Assembly (NCBI RefSeq): GCF_030161635.1 | Contig: NZ_BSUO01000001.1 | Coordinates: forward strand, 4,259,199-4,323,198 | DNA from: Mobilicoccus caccae | Lineage (GTDB): Bacteria; Actinomycetota; Actinomycetes; Actinomycetales; Dermatophilaceae | Direction of reading: 5' to 3' | Length of the DNA: 64,000 nucleotides | Part shown: one piece after another, positions 1 to 9,622 of the stretch | Layout: each line of letters starts with the position of its first letter | Numbering within the stretch: position 1 is the stretch's first letter | Notes under the pieces: model-generated | What the model was told of the DNA's origin: nothing | Seen by the model: the letters and a program-made list of their open reading frames with translations, nothing else | The model's database searches: none | Position numbers and translations under genes: made by a program

Positions 1-1311
1 GTCGGCATCGCGCAGGAGCGGTTCGGCGCCCAGGTGTCGTGGCTGATGATCCTCGGGTTCGTCGTCGCGCTGCTGCTGGCGCGGTTCACGCCGCTGCGGT
101 ACGTCTTCCTCACCGGCCACCACCTGTTGTTCATGTCGACGCTCATCACGGTCGTCATGATGTCGGCGGGCATGCCGTCGGCGCTGGCCGTGGGCCTGGG
201 GGCGCTGCTGCTGGGCATCCTCATGGTGTCGCTGCCCGCGCTCGCGCACCCGTGGACGCGCAAGATCACCGGCGACGACTCCATCGCCATCGGCCACTTC
301 GGCACGGCGGGGTACATCGCGGCCGGGGTCGCCGGACGCCTCGTGGGCGGCAAGGGCACAAGCCCGTCGACCGAGGACGTCCGGGTGCCCGAATCGCTGC
401 GGTTCCTGCGGGATTCGATGGTGGCGACGGCGTTGTCGATGGTGCTCATGTACCTCGCGGTGGCGGTCGCGTTCCTCCTGCGGGCGGGTCAGGAGACGGC
501 GTTCACGGCCTTCCCCGACGGCGCGAGCGGGGTGGGCAACTACCTCATGCAGGCCGTGACGCAGGGTCTGCAGTTCGGGATCTCGGTGGCGGTCATCCTC
601 TTCGGTGTCCGCACGATCCTCGGGGAGCTGGTGCCGGCGTTCCAGGGCATCGCGAACAAGGTCGTGCCCGGCGCCATCCCGGCGCTGGACGCCCCGATCG
701 TCTTCCCCTACGCGCAGAACGCCGTGCTCATCGGCTTCATCGCGAGCTTCACCGGCGGCCTGGTCGGCCTGCTGACCCTGGGCCTGTGGTTCGGGCCCGC
801 GTTCGGGCTGGCGCTGATCCTGCCCGGCCTCGTGCCGCACTTCTTCACCGGCGGTGCGGCCGGCGTCTACGGCAACGCCACCGGTGGTCGTCGCGGCGCC
901 GTCGCGGGCGGCTTCGTCAACGGCCTGCTCATCACCTACCTCCCGGCGATGCTCATGAAGGTCATGGGCGAGTTCGGCGCGGAGAACACGACGTTCGGCG
1001 ACACCGACTTCGGCTGGTTCGGCGTGCTGCTCGGGTACGGAGCACGGTTGGGCGTCGTGCCCGGCGCCGTCGTGGCCGTGGCGATGGGGCTGGTCCTGCT
1101 CGTCGTCGCGATCCTCGTGCAGCGCCGCGTCGTCGACACCGGTTGGGACCCGGCTCCTCGTCGCGCGGGCGTGGCCAAGTCGGGCCTGGCCTCAGGTGGC
1201 ACGGGTACGGCAACGGCGGCGACGTCCTCGGGCGGCACCCCGCGACGCACCCACCCGCGGGTCCGCCCGCCGGAGGGCGCACCGACCCCGCCGCCACCAC
1301 CCGCAGGCTGA
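1..1311 (+). CDS. ulaA: PTS ascorbate-type transporter subunit IIC (5' end outside window)
   Basis: The frame is open to the left edge, so the first part of the protein is missing. What remains (about 436 codons) is a polytopic membrane protein with roughly nine hydrophobic segments, resembling the UlaA/SgaT family that imports and phosphorylates L-ascorbate or a related sugar acid with IIA and IIB partners. Family-like stretches include QERFGAQVSWLM near the edge, GKGTSPSTEDV and the conserved FTGGAAGVYGNATGG loop. The last 50 residues form an Ala/Thr/Pro-rich cytoplasmic tail ending in a Pro run, which UlaA proteins usually lack. No IIA or IIB gene follows; they may lie to the left. The family call is good, the exact substrate is inferred. 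Confidence 0.85.
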   Translation, partial: VGIAQERFGAQVSWLMILGFVVALLLARFTPLRYVFLTGHHLLFMSTLITVVMMSAGMPSALAVGLGALLLGILMVSLPALAHPWTRKITGDDSIAIGHFGTAGYIAAGVAGRLVGGKGTSPSTEDVRVPESLRFLRDSMVATALSMVLMYLAVAVAFLLRAGQETAFTAFPDGASGVGNYLMQAVTQGLQFGISVAVILFGVRTILGELVPAFQGIANKVVPGAIPALDAPIVFPYAQNAVLIGFIASFTGGLVGLLTLGLWFGPAFGLALILPGLVPHFFTGGAAGVYGNATGGRRGAVAGGFVNGLLITYLPAMLMKVMGEFGAENTTFGDTDFGWFGVLLGYGARLGVVPGAVVAVAMGLVLLVVAILVQRRVVDTGWDPAPRRAGVAKSGLASGGTGTATAATSSGGTPRRTHPRVRPPEGAPTPPPPPAG

Positions 1312-1337
1312 GCAGACATCCGAAGCAGACATCCGAA
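1312..1337. repeat. 13-bp tandem direct repeat (two copies)
   Basis: GCAGACATCCGAA occurs twice back to back directly after the PTS IIC stop codon, with no mismatch. A hairpin follows immediately. Function unknown; it may be a slippage duplication or a protein-binding site. Confidence 0.6.
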
Positions 1338-1338
1338 A

Positions 1339-1378
1339 GGACAGCCGTGCTGTCGCCATGACGGCAGTGCGGCTGTCC
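1339..1378 (+). terminator. Hairpin after PTS IIC gene, possible terminator
   Basis: GGACAGCCG (1339-1347) pairs perfectly with CGGCTGTCC (1370-1378), and part of the 22-nt interior can also pair. There is no T-run, as is common for actinobacterial intrinsic terminators. Confidence 0.45.
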
Positions 1379-1501
1379 GCTCGTCTGTCTGCCCGCTTCC
1401 GTGCGGCTCGGGCGGGTGCTGCGCGGAAACCCCGGAACGCCCGGCGAAGAGCGCCGGCGGCTCCTACCGTTCGAGGTGAACCCCGAGCGGAAGGACTCCT
1501 C

Positions 1502-2848
1502 ATGGACACCCAGCAGGCCACGGACCTGGCACGCGGGCAGATGCCGATGGTGCGCGACGCGTTGAGCCGGTTGGTGGCGCACCCCTCGATCGCGTTCGAC
1601 GGCTTCCCCGCCGAGCCGATGCACGCCATCGGCGAGGACCTGCTGGAGATGTTCCGCGGCGCCGGGGTCCCGGACGCCCGCCTCCTCGACCTGGGCGTCG
1701 GCTACCCCACGCTGTACGCCGAGATCCCCGGCCCGGAGGGCTCGCCCGTCGTGACGCTGTACGCGCACTACGACGTGCAGCCCGCGCCGGAATCGCAGGG
1801 CTGGACCACCGACCCCTGGACCCTCACCGAGGGTGAGGACGGCCGCTGGTACGGCCGGGGCGCCGCCGACGACAAGTCCGGCGTCGTGGCCCACCTCGCC
1901 ACGCTCGCCGCCTTCGAGGGCCGGCCGCCGGTCACGATCCGCCTGTGCATCGAGGGGGAGGAGGAGGCGGCCGGCAACATCGACGACTACGTGGCGCGCC
2001 ACCCCGAGCAGTTCGCCTCGGACGTGTTCGTGGTGGCCGACAGCGGCAACGCCTCCGTCGGCGAGCCCGGCCTGACGACCGGCCTGCGGGGCAACGTCAC
2101 CGTCACCGTCACCGTGCGCACCATCGAGAAGTCCCTGCACTCGGGCCTGTTCGGCGGCGGAGCACCCGACGCCCTCGTCTCGATGATCCAGTTGCTCGGC
2201 TCGATGTACGACGAGAACGGCGCCACCGTGATCGCCGGCCTCGACTCCTACGAGTGGCCCGACGGTCACGTCGACGAGCGGATGTTCCGTGAGTCCGCCG
2301 CAGTCCTCGACGGGGTGGACCTGCCCGGGGAGGGCGACCTCGCCTCCCGCCTGTGGTCGCGTCCGGCCGCGACGGTCATCGGCCTGGACGCCTGCCCGGT
2401 CGACGGTGCGGCCAACGCCGTCCCGCCCTCGGCGCGCGCCCGGGTCTCGCTGCGCATCGCCCCCGGGTCGGACCCGCAGCGGCAGGCCGAGATCCTCACG
2501 TCCTTCCTGCAGGAGAACGCGCCACGCGGTGCCCACGTCGAGGTCACCGACGTCAAGATCAACCAGCCGTTCCTCGCCGCGACCGACGGTCCGGCGGTAG
2601 GCCTCGCCCTCGACTGCCTCGGCGAGGTGTTCGGCAAGCCCGCCGCCCAGCACGGCAGCGGCGGGTCGATCCCGCTGGTCGAGACCTTCCTGTCCACCTC
2701 CGACGGCGCCGAGGCCATCCTCTGGGGCGCCGAGGACGAGGAGAAGGCCCGCATCCACGGCCCCGACGAGTCCGTCGACCCCAAGGAGCTCGAGGACCTC
2801 ATCGCCACCCAGATCCTCTTCCTCGCCCGCCTCGCCGAATCCCGCTGA
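1502..2848 (+). CDS. M20-family metallodipeptidase
   Basis: 448 aa, close to the usual length of M20/M25/M40 dipeptidases such as the cytosolic CNDP-like enzymes. It should hydrolyse dipeptides or small amide substrates in the cytoplasm using two zinc ions. Metal-binding motifs are visible in order: HYDVQP, the GRGAADDKSG aspartate, the EGEEE glutamates (catalytic base plus ligand), VVADSGN, and a late histidine in ARIHGPDES. I chose the ATG at 1502 because GGAAGGA lies 8-12 bases upstream; the longer open frame upstream is low-complexity and has no ribosome site. It is preceded by the PTS gene and its hairpin and followed by a strong hairpin, so it is probably monocistronic. Substrate unknown. 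Confidence 0.9.
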   Translation: MDTQQATDLARGQMPMVRDALSRLVAHPSIAFDGFPAEPMHAIGEDLLEMFRGAGVPDARLLDLGVGYPTLYAEIPGPEGSPVVTLYAHYDVQPAPESQGWTTDPWTLTEGEDGRWYGRGAADDKSGVVAHLATLAAFEGRPPVTIRLCIEGEEEAAGNIDDYVARHPEQFASDVFVVADSGNASVGEPGLTTGLRGNVTVTVTVRTIEKSLHSGLFGGGAPDALVSMIQLLGSMYDENGATVIAGLDSYEWPDGHVDERMFRESAAVLDGVDLPGEGDLASRLWSRPAATVIGLDACPVDGAANAVPPSARARVSLRIAPGSDPQRQAEILTSFLQENAPRGAHVEVTDVKINQPFLAATDGPAVGLALDCLGEVFGKPAAQHGSGGSIPLVETFLSTSDGAEAILWGAEDEEKARIHGPDESVDPKELEDLIATQILFLARLAESR

Positions 2849-2858
2849 GGTGACCACC

Positions 2859-2893
2859 GGCCGGGCGCGTCACCCCTGGGTGGGCGCCCGGCC
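2859..2893 (+). terminator. Rho-independent terminator after M20 peptidase
   Basis: A perfect 10-bp stem, GGCCGGGCGC (2859-2868) and GCGCCCGGCC (2884-2893), with a 15-nt loop, starts 10 nt after the stop codon and is followed by TTGGTGT. Confidence 0.75.
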
Positions 2894-2898
2894 TTGGT

Positions 2899-2927
2899 GT
2901 GACGTCGACCGGGCCGACCCGCACAAT
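2899..2927 (+). promoter_or_regulatory. Leaderless promoter of the CNNM/CBS gene
   Basis: GTGACG (2899-2904), 17-nt spacer, CACAAT (2922-2927), then exactly 6 nt to the ATG at 2934. There is no Shine-Dalgarno, so the transcript probably begins at the start codon. Confidence 0.5.
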
Positions 2928-2933
2928 GTCTGA

Positions 2934-4268
2934 ATGGACGGATTACTGATCAACGTCGCCCTGGTGCTGGCCTTCATCCTCCTCGGAGGGGTGTTCGCCG
3001 CATCGGAGATCGCGTTGGTCTCGTTGCGGGACAGCCAGATCGGCGGGATGGCCGAGCGTGGCGGTTCCGGGCTCGTCGTGCAGCGCCTCACCCAGGACAG
3101 TAACCGGTTCCTCTCGGCGGTGCAGGTCGGGGTGACCCTCGCCGGGTTCTTCTCGGCCTCCTTCGGCGCGGCGACCATCGCGCCCTATCTCGCGCCGTGG
3201 CTCGAGCAGCTCGGGGTCGTCGACACCGTCTCGGACACCCTGGCGTTCGTCCTCACCACCCTGGCCATCTCCTACCTCTCCCTCGTCCTCGGAGAACTGG
3301 TCCCCAAACGGCTCGCCATGCAGAGCGCGGAGGGGTTCGCCCTCGTCGTCGCCCGCCCGCTCGACACCATCGCCACGGTGCTGCGGCCGGTCATCTGGTT
3401 CCTCGGCCTGTCGACCAACGTCGTCATGCGTCTGCTCGGCCGCAACCCCGAGGAACAGAAGGAGTCGATGGACGCGGCCGAGCTGCGCGCGATCGTCGCC
3501 GAGCAGGAGGACCTCGGTGAGGACGAGCGCGGCATGGTCGTCGACATCCTCGCCGCCGGTGAACGCACCGTCTCGGAGATCATGACGCCCCGCACCGAGG
3601 TCGACTTCCTCGAGGCGACGCTGCCCGTCGGCGAGGCCCGCCGGGTCGTGCAGAGCCTCGAACGCTCCCGCTACCCCGTCAGCGACAACGGCGTGGACGA
3701 CGTCATCGGCTTCCTGCACATCCGCGACCTGCTCATCGACGAGTCCTCGACCGTCGCCGGTCACGGCCTGCAGGTCGGTGACCTCGTGCGCGAGATCCTC
3801 GTCATGCCCGGCAGTACCCCGCTGTTCGCCTGCCTCACCCACATGCGTGAGGCCCGCTCCCACCTCGCGCTCGTCGTCGACGAGTACGGCGGCACCGACG
3901 GCATCGTCACTCTCGAGGACGTCATGGAGGAGTTCGTCGGCGAGATCGAGGACGAGTACGACCAGGCCGAACCCATCCGGATCGTGCGGCCGGGCCGCCG
4001 CGAGGTCTCGGGCCTGCTCGGGCGGGCCGAGGCCGGCAAGGTCCTCGGGGTCGAGCTTCCCGAGGGCCCCTACGACACGATCGGCGGGCTCGTGATGCAC
4101 TTGCTCGGTCGCCTCCCCGAGGTGGGCGACGAGGTCACCTGGGACGTGTTCACCCTCACCGTGCTCGAGATGGACGGCCGCCGGGTCGACCGGGTCGAAG
4201 CACGCCGACACGCCGACGAGACCCGACTCGCCGACGAGCGGGAAAGATCTGCCGCCATCGTGCGTTGA
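2934..4268 (+). CDS. Hemolysin-family CNNM / CBS-pair / CorC_HlyC membrane protein
   Basis: 444 aa with the standard domain order of the family: an N-terminal CNNM region of about four membrane segments (residues 1-190, including ASEIALVSLRDSQ and GELVPKRLAMQ), a tandem CBS pair (about 210-330, with VDEYGGTDGIVTLEDVMEEFVGEI at its end) and a C-terminal CorC_HlyC domain (345-425). Relatives are linked to Mg2+/Co2+ or Na+ transport; 'hemolysin' is a historical label. The start at 2934 fits the leaderless promoter just upstream. A TTGACA hexamer (4265-4270) overlaps the stop codon and could be the -35 of the following ftsH gene, although I see no good -10. Confidence 0.9.
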   Translation: MDGLLINVALVLAFILLGGVFAASEIALVSLRDSQIGGMAERGGSGLVVQRLTQDSNRFLSAVQVGVTLAGFFSASFGAATIAPYLAPWLEQLGVVDTVSDTLAFVLTTLAISYLSLVLGELVPKRLAMQSAEGFALVVARPLDTIATVLRPVIWFLGLSTNVVMRLLGRNPEEQKESMDAAELRAIVAEQEDLGEDERGMVVDILAAGERTVSEIMTPRTEVDFLEATLPVGEARRVVQSLERSRYPVSDNGVDDVIGFLHIRDLLIDESSTVAGHGLQVGDLVREILVMPGSTPLFACLTHMREARSHLALVVDEYGGTDGIVTLEDVMEEFVGEIEDEYDQAEPIRIVRPGRREVSGLLGRAEAGKVLGVELPEGPYDTIGGLVMHLLGRLPEVGDEVTWDVFTLTVLEMDGRRVDRVEARRHADETRLADERERSAAIVR

Positions 4269-4350
4269 CACGGGAGAATCGAGCGAGACCCGTCTCTTCG
4301 CCGGGCCGACCTCGCGCCGATCAGACCGTTGCACGGGCACACCTCCCCGC

Positions 4351-6498
4351 ATGAAGGACACCGATGCCAGCTACCGCCACACCCCCGGAGACGCTCGCGA
4401 CACCCGGGACGACCGCGGATCCGAACGCCGCGACGACTCGCGCGACCGGTTCCGGGGTGGCTCGCGCCGTCAGGACCCCCGCGACGACTCACAGGCGCCC
4501 AAGCCGTGGCGGACCGAGGGCATGCCCAAGGACGGTGACGGGGAGGACGGCAAGAAGAACCCGAACTGGAAGTGGATGCTCGCCGTGCTGGCGGTGCTCT
4601 ACCTCATCATGTTCGGGTTCATGCAGCTGCAGAACGTGGCCAGTGCGCCGCGCGAGATCCCCTACACCGAGTTCCAGCAGCAGTTGGCCGCCAAGAACGT
4701 CGAGAAGGTCCGCGCCAAGGGCGACACCTTCGAGGGAGTCCTGCGCCAGGACGCCGCCGACCCCGGCGCCGAGGGCTCGACGTACAAGAACTTCACCACC
4801 GAACGCCCCACGTGGGCCGATGACAAGCCGCTGACCGCGCTTCGGGAGGGCGGTGCGGTGGTCAGCGCCGAGTCGGTCATCGAGCAGCGCAGTCTGCTCG
4901 CGACGGCGTTGTTCTCCTTCGGTCCTATCCTGCTGCTCGTCGCGCTGTGGGTGTGGATGCTGCGCAAGAGCCGCTCGATGATGGGCGGCGGCCTCATGGG
5001 CGGCAACAAGAAGAAGGGCCCGGTCGACCCCGAGACCGTGCGGGTCACCTTCGACGACGTCGCCGGTATCGACGAGGTCGAGAACGAGATCTACGAGATC
5101 GTCGACTTCCTCAAGAACCCCGACAAGTACCGGCGCCTCGGCGCACGCGCCCCCAAGGGTGTGCTGCTGGCGGGTAGCCCCGGTACCGGTAAGACGCTGC
5201 TCGCCCGGGCGACCGCCGGCGAGGCCGAGGTCCCGTTCTTCTCGGCCAGCGCGTCGGAGTTCATCGAGATGATCGTCGGTGTCGGTGCCCAGCGCGTACG
5301 CGAGCTGTTCGAGGAGGCCCGCAAGGTCGCCCCCTCGATCGTCTTCATCGACGAGATCGACACCATCGGCCGCTCCCGCGGCGGCTCACGCGCCATGGGT
5401 GGACATGACGAGCGCGAGCAGACGCTCAACCAGATCCTCACCGAGATGGACGGCTTCTCCGGCAGCGAGGGCGTCGTCGTGCTGGCCGCGACCAACCGCG
5501 CCGATGTCCTCGACTCCGCGCTGCTGCGTCCGGGCCGCTTCGACCGCACGATCCAGGTGCACGCGCCCGACGCGCTCGGACGTGAGCAGATCCTCGCGGT
5601 GCACAGCCGCGAGGTCCCGCTCGGCGACGACGTCGACCTGCGCGCGGTGGCCAAGTCGACCCCCGGTATGACCGGTGCCGAGCTGGCCAACCTCGTCAAC
5701 GAGGCGGCCCTGCTCGCGGCACGCAAGAACACCGACGCCGTCACCCAGTCCGACATGTTCGAGGCGCTGGAGAAGGTCCAGCTCGGCGCGGCACGCAACG
5801 TCATCATGCCGCCGGAGGAGCGCCGCCGCACGGCCTACCACGAGGCCGGACACGCGCTGCTCGGCATGCTGCAGCCCGGCGCCGACCCGGTGCGCAAGGT
5901 GTCGATCATCCCGCGCGGGCGGGCGCTCGGCGTCACGCTCTCCACGCCGGACGCCGACCGGTACGGCTACGACGAGGAGTACCTGCGCGGGCGCATCATC
6001 GGCGCCCTGGGTGGTATGGCGGCCGAGGAGTTGATCTTCGGCGTCATCACCACCGGCGCCGAGTCCGACCTCGACTCCAGCACCAACATCGCCCGCAGCA
6101 TGGTCGGCCGGTGGGGCATGAGCGAGAAGGTCGGGCCGGTGCAGATCTACCCCAGCGACGGCGACCCCCGCTCCGCCGGATTCTCCGACGCGATCCTCGC
6201 CCGCGCCGACGACGAGGTGCGCCGCATCGTCGACGAGTGCTACCGCGAGGCCGTGCGCCTGCTGCGCGAGCACCGCGACAAGCTCGAGCGCATCACGATC
6301 GCGGTGCTCGAGAAGGAAACCCTCGACGAGGCCGACGTGTACGCCGCCGCCGGGATCGATCGCCCCAACCCCGAGGAGATCCCCTCGCCCATCCAGGGCG
6401 GATCCACTGCACCTGTGCCGCAGGAGCCGGCCGACGGGGACGCACCCGCGGATCGACCGGGCGAGGACCACCGGTCGGGCGAGGAACACCGGCCCTGA
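4351..6498 (+). CDS. ftsH: ATP-dependent zinc metalloprotease FtsH
   Basis: 715 aa. A long charged, disordered N-terminus (1-68) precedes a first membrane segment (about 72-92), an extracytoplasmic domain, a second membrane segment (about 188-208), the AAA module and the M41 protease domain. Walker A is GSPGTGKT with Lys281 (Ser replaces the usual first Pro), Walker B is FIDEID, the second region of homology ends LLRPGRFDR, and the zinc site is HEAGH (497-501), with the third acidic ligand probably in the ESDLDSSTN stretch. FtsH degrades misassembled membrane proteins and short-lived regulators. The tail is Pro/Asp-rich and disordered. The ATG at 4351 has a poor ribosome site; ATG 4522 is an alternative that would remove most of the disordered head. 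The unusual head and Walker A variant suggest this may be a second FtsH paralogue. Confidence 0.93.
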   Translation: MKDTDASYRHTPGDARDTRDDRGSERRDDSRDRFRGGSRRQDPRDDSQAPKPWRTEGMPKDGDGEDGKKNPNWKWMLAVLAVLYLIMFGFMQLQNVASAPREIPYTEFQQQLAAKNVEKVRAKGDTFEGVLRQDAADPGAEGSTYKNFTTERPTWADDKPLTALREGGAVVSAESVIEQRSLLATALFSFGPILLLVALWVWMLRKSRSMMGGGLMGGNKKKGPVDPETVRVTFDDVAGIDEVENEIYEIVDFLKNPDKYRRLGARAPKGVLLAGSPGTGKTLLARATAGEAEVPFFSASASEFIEMIVGVGAQRVRELFEEARKVAPSIVFIDEIDTIGRSRGGSRAMGGHDEREQTLNQILTEMDGFSGSEGVVVLAATNRADVLDSALLRPGRFDRTIQVHAPDALGREQILAVHSREVPLGDDVDLRAVAKSTPGMTGAELANLVNEAALLAARKNTDAVTQSDMFEALEKVQLGAARNVIMPPEERRRTAYHEAGHALLGMLQPGADPVRKVSIIPRGRALGVTLSTPDADRYGYDEEYLRGRIIGALGGMAAEELIFGVITTGAESDLDSSTNIARSMVGRWGMSEKVGPVQIYPSDGDPRSAGFSDAILARADDEVRRIVDECYREAVRLLREHRDKLERITIAVLEKETLDEADVYAAAGIDRPNPEEIPSPIQGGSTAPVPQEPADGDAPADRPGEDHRSGEEHRP

Positions 6499-6540
6499 GG
6501 TGTCGGTGCGTGGCGTGATGCGCGTGGAGGGCCGGTGCCC

Positions 6541-7335
6541 TCAGTCCGCGAGACCGTGGGCCAGGAACGCGAAGGCCTGATCGAGCGCGGTGGGCAGGTC
6601 CGGCGCGCTCTCGCGTGAGGACACGGCGTCGGAGTCGCTCGCCTCGGCGACCTGCCGACCGTACAGATAGGTGGCCCGGGTGGCGGCCATGACGGCGGCC
6701 ACGGTGATGCGCACTCTCAGCTCGGGGAGGTCGTCGTGGCGCGCGGTCGCCGCTGCGACCAGCGCGGATTCGACCTCACGGGTCGCGCCGATCATCGCCG
6801 CACCCAGGCGCGGGTCGCGCCCGACCACGGCCCGGCGTCGTGACCGCAGCACGTCGTCCTCGATGACGGAGACGGCCGCCGAGATCACCGTGGTCACGGC
6901 GGTGAAGAGGTCCTCGGAGCTCGGCCGTGCGCGCAGGGCCGCGGCCAGGCGTTCGCCCACGTCGGGGGCCATGCCGATGACGGCGGCGTCCTTGGTGGGG
7001 AAGTAGTTGAAGAACGTGCGCGCCGACACATCCGCCACGGCCGCGATCTCGTCGGTCGTGACGTCGTCGAGTCCGCGTTCGGACACGAGGGTCAGGGCCG
7101 CCTGGTGCAGGGCGCGACGGGTGAGGCGCTTCTTGCGTTCGCGCAGGCCGCACGTGGAATCACCGGCCAGGGGTGAGAGGGCGTGAGCGTCGCCGTCGCC
7201 GAGAACCGAGTCGTGCGCGACGCCGTGCACGGCATGACGTACGGGGTCGGGCGCAGAACCGGACTCGACGTCGGGGTCGAGGGGGCAGGAGACGGTGAAT
7301 CGGACACAGACGGGCACCTCCACAGGCGAGAACAT
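6541..7335 (-). CDS. TetR-family repressor, divergent to the MFS exporter
   Basis: 264 aa from ATG 7335. The TetR helix-turn-helix lies at about residues 67-112 (RRALHQAALTL, then VADVSARTFFNYFPTKDA), followed by a helical ligand-binding domain. About 60 residues precede the HTH, longer than usual. I kept them because TAGTGC lies exactly 6 nt upstream of ATG 7335, behind a TTGCAG -35, so translation probably begins there on a leaderless mRNA. The protein most likely represses both itself and the exporter through the palindrome at 7357-7371, and is released when an exported compound binds. Ligand unknown. A start nearer the HTH cannot be excluded. Confidence 0.85.
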   Translation of the reverse strand: MFSPVEVPVCVRFTVSCPLDPDVESGSAPDPVRHAVHGVAHDSVLGDGDAHALSPLAGDSTCGLRERKKRLTRRALHQAALTLVSERGLDDVTTDEIAAVADVSARTFFNYFPTKDAAVIGMAPDVGERLAAALRARPSSEDLFTAVTTVISAAVSVIEDDVLRSRRRAVVGRDPRLGAAMIGATREVESALVAAATARHDDLPELRVRITVAAVMAATRATYLYGRQVAEASDSDAVSSRESAPDLPTALDQAFAFLAHGLAD

Positions 7336-7341
7336 CATTAT

Positions 7342-7386
7342 GCACTACCTGTAAAGTTGCAGCCACTGCAAGTCTCGGCGTACGGT
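7342..7386. promoter_or_regulatory. Symmetric divergent promoters with central TetR-type operator
   Basis: The palindrome TTGCAGccaCTGCAA (7357-7371) supplies a -35 hexamer TTGCAG on each strand. On the plus strand TTGCAG, 18 nt, TACGGT (7381-7386), 6 nt, GTG start. On the minus strand TTGCAG, 18 nt, TAGTGC (7347-7342), 6 nt, ATG start. A repressor bound here would block both promoters at once. Confidence 0.6.
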
Positions 7387-7392
7387 GGTGAC

Positions 7393-9465
7393 GTGACAAC
7401 GACCTCAGCAGAACCCGCCATCACGTCCCGGACGGGAACCGACTTCCGGCTCGACGCCGCCGGGCAGCGCGTCTTCATCGGCCTCATGCTCGGCATGTTG
7501 GTCGCCTCGATCAGCCAGACGATCGTCTCGCCGGCCATGCCGCGCATCGTCGCCGAACTCGGTGGCATGGAGCACTACTCGTGGCTGGCCACCTCGGCGA
7601 TGCTCGTCTCGGCGATCACGGTGCCGATCGTCGGCAAGCTCTCCGACCTCTACGGCCGCCGGCCGTTCTACCTCGGCGGGCTGATCGTCTTCATGGTCGG
7701 GTCGGTCCTCGCGGGCCTCTCGACGAGCTTCTGGTTCCTCGTCTTCGCCCGCGTCGTCCAGGGCGTCGGCATGGGCACGCTGATGCCGTTGTCACAGACC
7801 ATCATCGGCGACATCATCCCGCCGCGGGCGCGCGGCAAGTACCAGGGACTCATGGGCGCCGTCTTCGGCGTGAGTTCGATCGTCGGACCCCTCGTGGGCG
7901 GCGCGGTCACCGACCACTGGGGATGGCGTTGGCTGTTCTACATCTCGCTGCCGGTCGGCCTCATCGCCTTCGGCGCGATCTGGAAGTTCCTCCACCTCGA
8001 GCACCAGCGCCGCGAGGCCAAGATCGACGTCGCCGGCATCCTCGTGCTCTCGGTGACGCTGCTCGCCCTGCTGCTCGCCACCTCCCTCGGCGGCACCACC
8101 TGGGCCTGGGGCTCCCCGCAGATCCTCGGCCTGTACGCCTTCGGCGTCGTGGGACTCGGCACGTTCATCGCCATCGAGACCAGGGCCGAGGAGCCGGTCA
8201 TCCCGCTGCGCCTGTTCCGCAGCTCGGTCTTCACCTTCAGCAACATCGCGAGCTTCGGTGTCTCGATGCTGATGTTCGGCGCGCTCATCTACATCCCCGT
8301 CTACGCCCAGGGCGTGCTCGGCGTCGACGCCACCCAGTCGGGCCTCATCCTCATGCCGATGAGCGTGGCCATGATCGGCCTGTCGATCGTCGTCGGCATG
8401 CTCATCACCCGGTGGGGTCGCTACAAGGAGTTCACGCTGGTCGGAGTCGCGCTCATGGGCGTGGGCTACTGGCTGCTCACCCGCCTGCACCACGGCGCCG
8501 ACCCCCTCGAGCTGACCGGGGCGATGGTCGTCCTCGGCGCGGGTCTCGGCATGTGCATGCAGGTGTTCACCCTCGTGGTGCAGAACGTCGTCCCCCGCGC
8601 CGACCTCGGTGTGGCCACGGCTGCCACGCAGTTCTTCCGCAACGTCGGGTCGACCATCGGCATCGCCGTGTTCGGCACGATCATGACCTCGCGCGCCGGT
8701 GCGGCCATCGCCTCGCACCTCCCGCCCGGTGCCGCGGGCCGGATGCCGGCCGAGGGGATGGACGCCGGTGCGGTCCTCGACCCCACCGTTCTCGCCCAGC
8801 TGCCGCCCGCCGTGGCCACCGCAGTCCGCCAGGGTCTGGCCGACGCGCTGCACGACGTCTTCCTCATCGGACTGCCCCTGACGGCCCTCATCTTCATCGC
8901 GACGCTGCTCGTCAAGGCCGTCCCGCTGCGGGACACCCTCGGCGGCCCCGCGCAAGAGGCCGGCCGCGAACTGCTCGACGGACTCGCCCAGTCGAACGCC
9001 GACGACGACCGTCTCGCCCTGGGCCGCGGTTCGGGCCCCACGCGCACCAAGGAGCGGCTGCTCGGCCTGCGTCTGCAGACGCTGGCCACGCGGGCCTCGA
9101 GCGAGGAGTACGCGCTGCTCCGTCGTGCGGTCACCGATCTCGGCGAGGGCGACCTCGAGCGGGGCATCGCGTTGCTCGAACGGACGGCGCGCATGCTCCT
9201 CACCGAGGACGAGCACGTCGCTGCCGAGGCCGAGCGGTATGCCTGTGAGGTGGCCAAGATCGGGTCCCGTCACGGGGGCGTGCTGTCACCTGAACTGCGC
9301 TCCGTGCTCGTCGCCGAGGCGGCCACGATCGGCGAGGCCGCCCTGCAGGGCCAGGAGCCGACCGTCGCGGACCGGTACGAGAGCGTCGACGTCGGCGAAC
9401 TCGTCCACGTCGGCAACGATCTCGGCGCCGCGCTCATGGTCGACCTTCACCGCTCCCGACGCTGA
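7393..9465 (+). CDS. MFS drug exporter, DHA2 (14-TMS) type with long cytoplasmic tail
   Basis: 690 aa from GTG 7393, which sits 6 nt after a -10 hexamer; the longer reading upstream runs across the operator and is rejected. Residues 20-530 form a 14-helix major facilitator of the EmrB/QacA group, with the loop motif GKLSDLYGRRPFYLGG and motif C-like GVSSIVGPLVGG. It should export drugs or other amphipathic compounds by proton antiport. The last 150 residues or so are soluble, helical and charged (for example ERLLGLRLQTLATRAS and ERGIALLERTARM) and are not part of the standard transporter fold. Substrate unknown; control by the divergent TetR gene is inferred from the shared operator. Confidence 0.9.
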   Translation: MTTTSAEPAITSRTGTDFRLDAAGQRVFIGLMLGMLVASISQTIVSPAMPRIVAELGGMEHYSWLATSAMLVSAITVPIVGKLSDLYGRRPFYLGGLIVFMVGSVLAGLSTSFWFLVFARVVQGVGMGTLMPLSQTIIGDIIPPRARGKYQGLMGAVFGVSSIVGPLVGGAVTDHWGWRWLFYISLPVGLIAFGAIWKFLHLEHQRREAKIDVAGILVLSVTLLALLLATSLGGTTWAWGSPQILGLYAFGVVGLGTFIAIETRAEEPVIPLRLFRSSVFTFSNIASFGVSMLMFGALIYIPVYAQGVLGVDATQSGLILMPMSVAMIGLSIVVGMLITRWGRYKEFTLVGVALMGVGYWLLTRLHHGADPLELTGAMVVLGAGLGMCMQVFTLVVQNVVPRADLGVATAATQFFRNVGSTIGIAVFGTIMTSRAGAAIASHLPPGAAGRMPAEGMDAGAVLDPTVLAQLPPAVATAVRQGLADALHDVFLIGLPLTALIFIATLLVKAVPLRDTLGGPAQEAGRELLDGLAQSNADDDRLALGRGSGPTRTKERLLGLRLQTLATRASSEEYALLRRAVTDLGEGDLERGIALLERTARMLLTEDEHVAAEAERYACEVAKIGSRHGGVLSPELRSVLVAEAATIGEAALQGQEPTVADRYESVDVGELVHVGNDLGAALMVDLHRSRR

Positions 9466-9498
9466 CCTCGATGTCGGCGCCCCCGCCGGCCTCTCTTC

Positions 9499-9545
9499 GA
9501 CCCCGACGACCCGACCCGCCCGTGAGGGCACGGGTCGCCGGGGTC
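9499..9545 (+). terminator. Terminator after MFS exporter
   Basis: GACCCCGACGACCCG (9499-9513) pairs with CGGGTCGCCGGGGTC (9531-9545) over 15 positions with one mismatch, 33 nt after the stop codon. Confidence 0.65.
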
Positions 9546-9610
9546 CGGTCGTGTCACGGCGCGAGAGCCGAATGCACCTCTGGCGGCGCGCCCCTCGCCG
9601 CCGCGAGGCT

Positions 9611-9616
9611 TAGCCT
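9611..9616 (+). promoter_or_regulatory. -10 hexamer of leaderless AAA gene
   Basis: TAGCCT followed by exactly 6 nt and GTG 9623. No ribosome site is present. The same hexamer and spacing recur at 57454. Confidence 0.5.
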
Positions 9617-9622
9617 GGTGTG

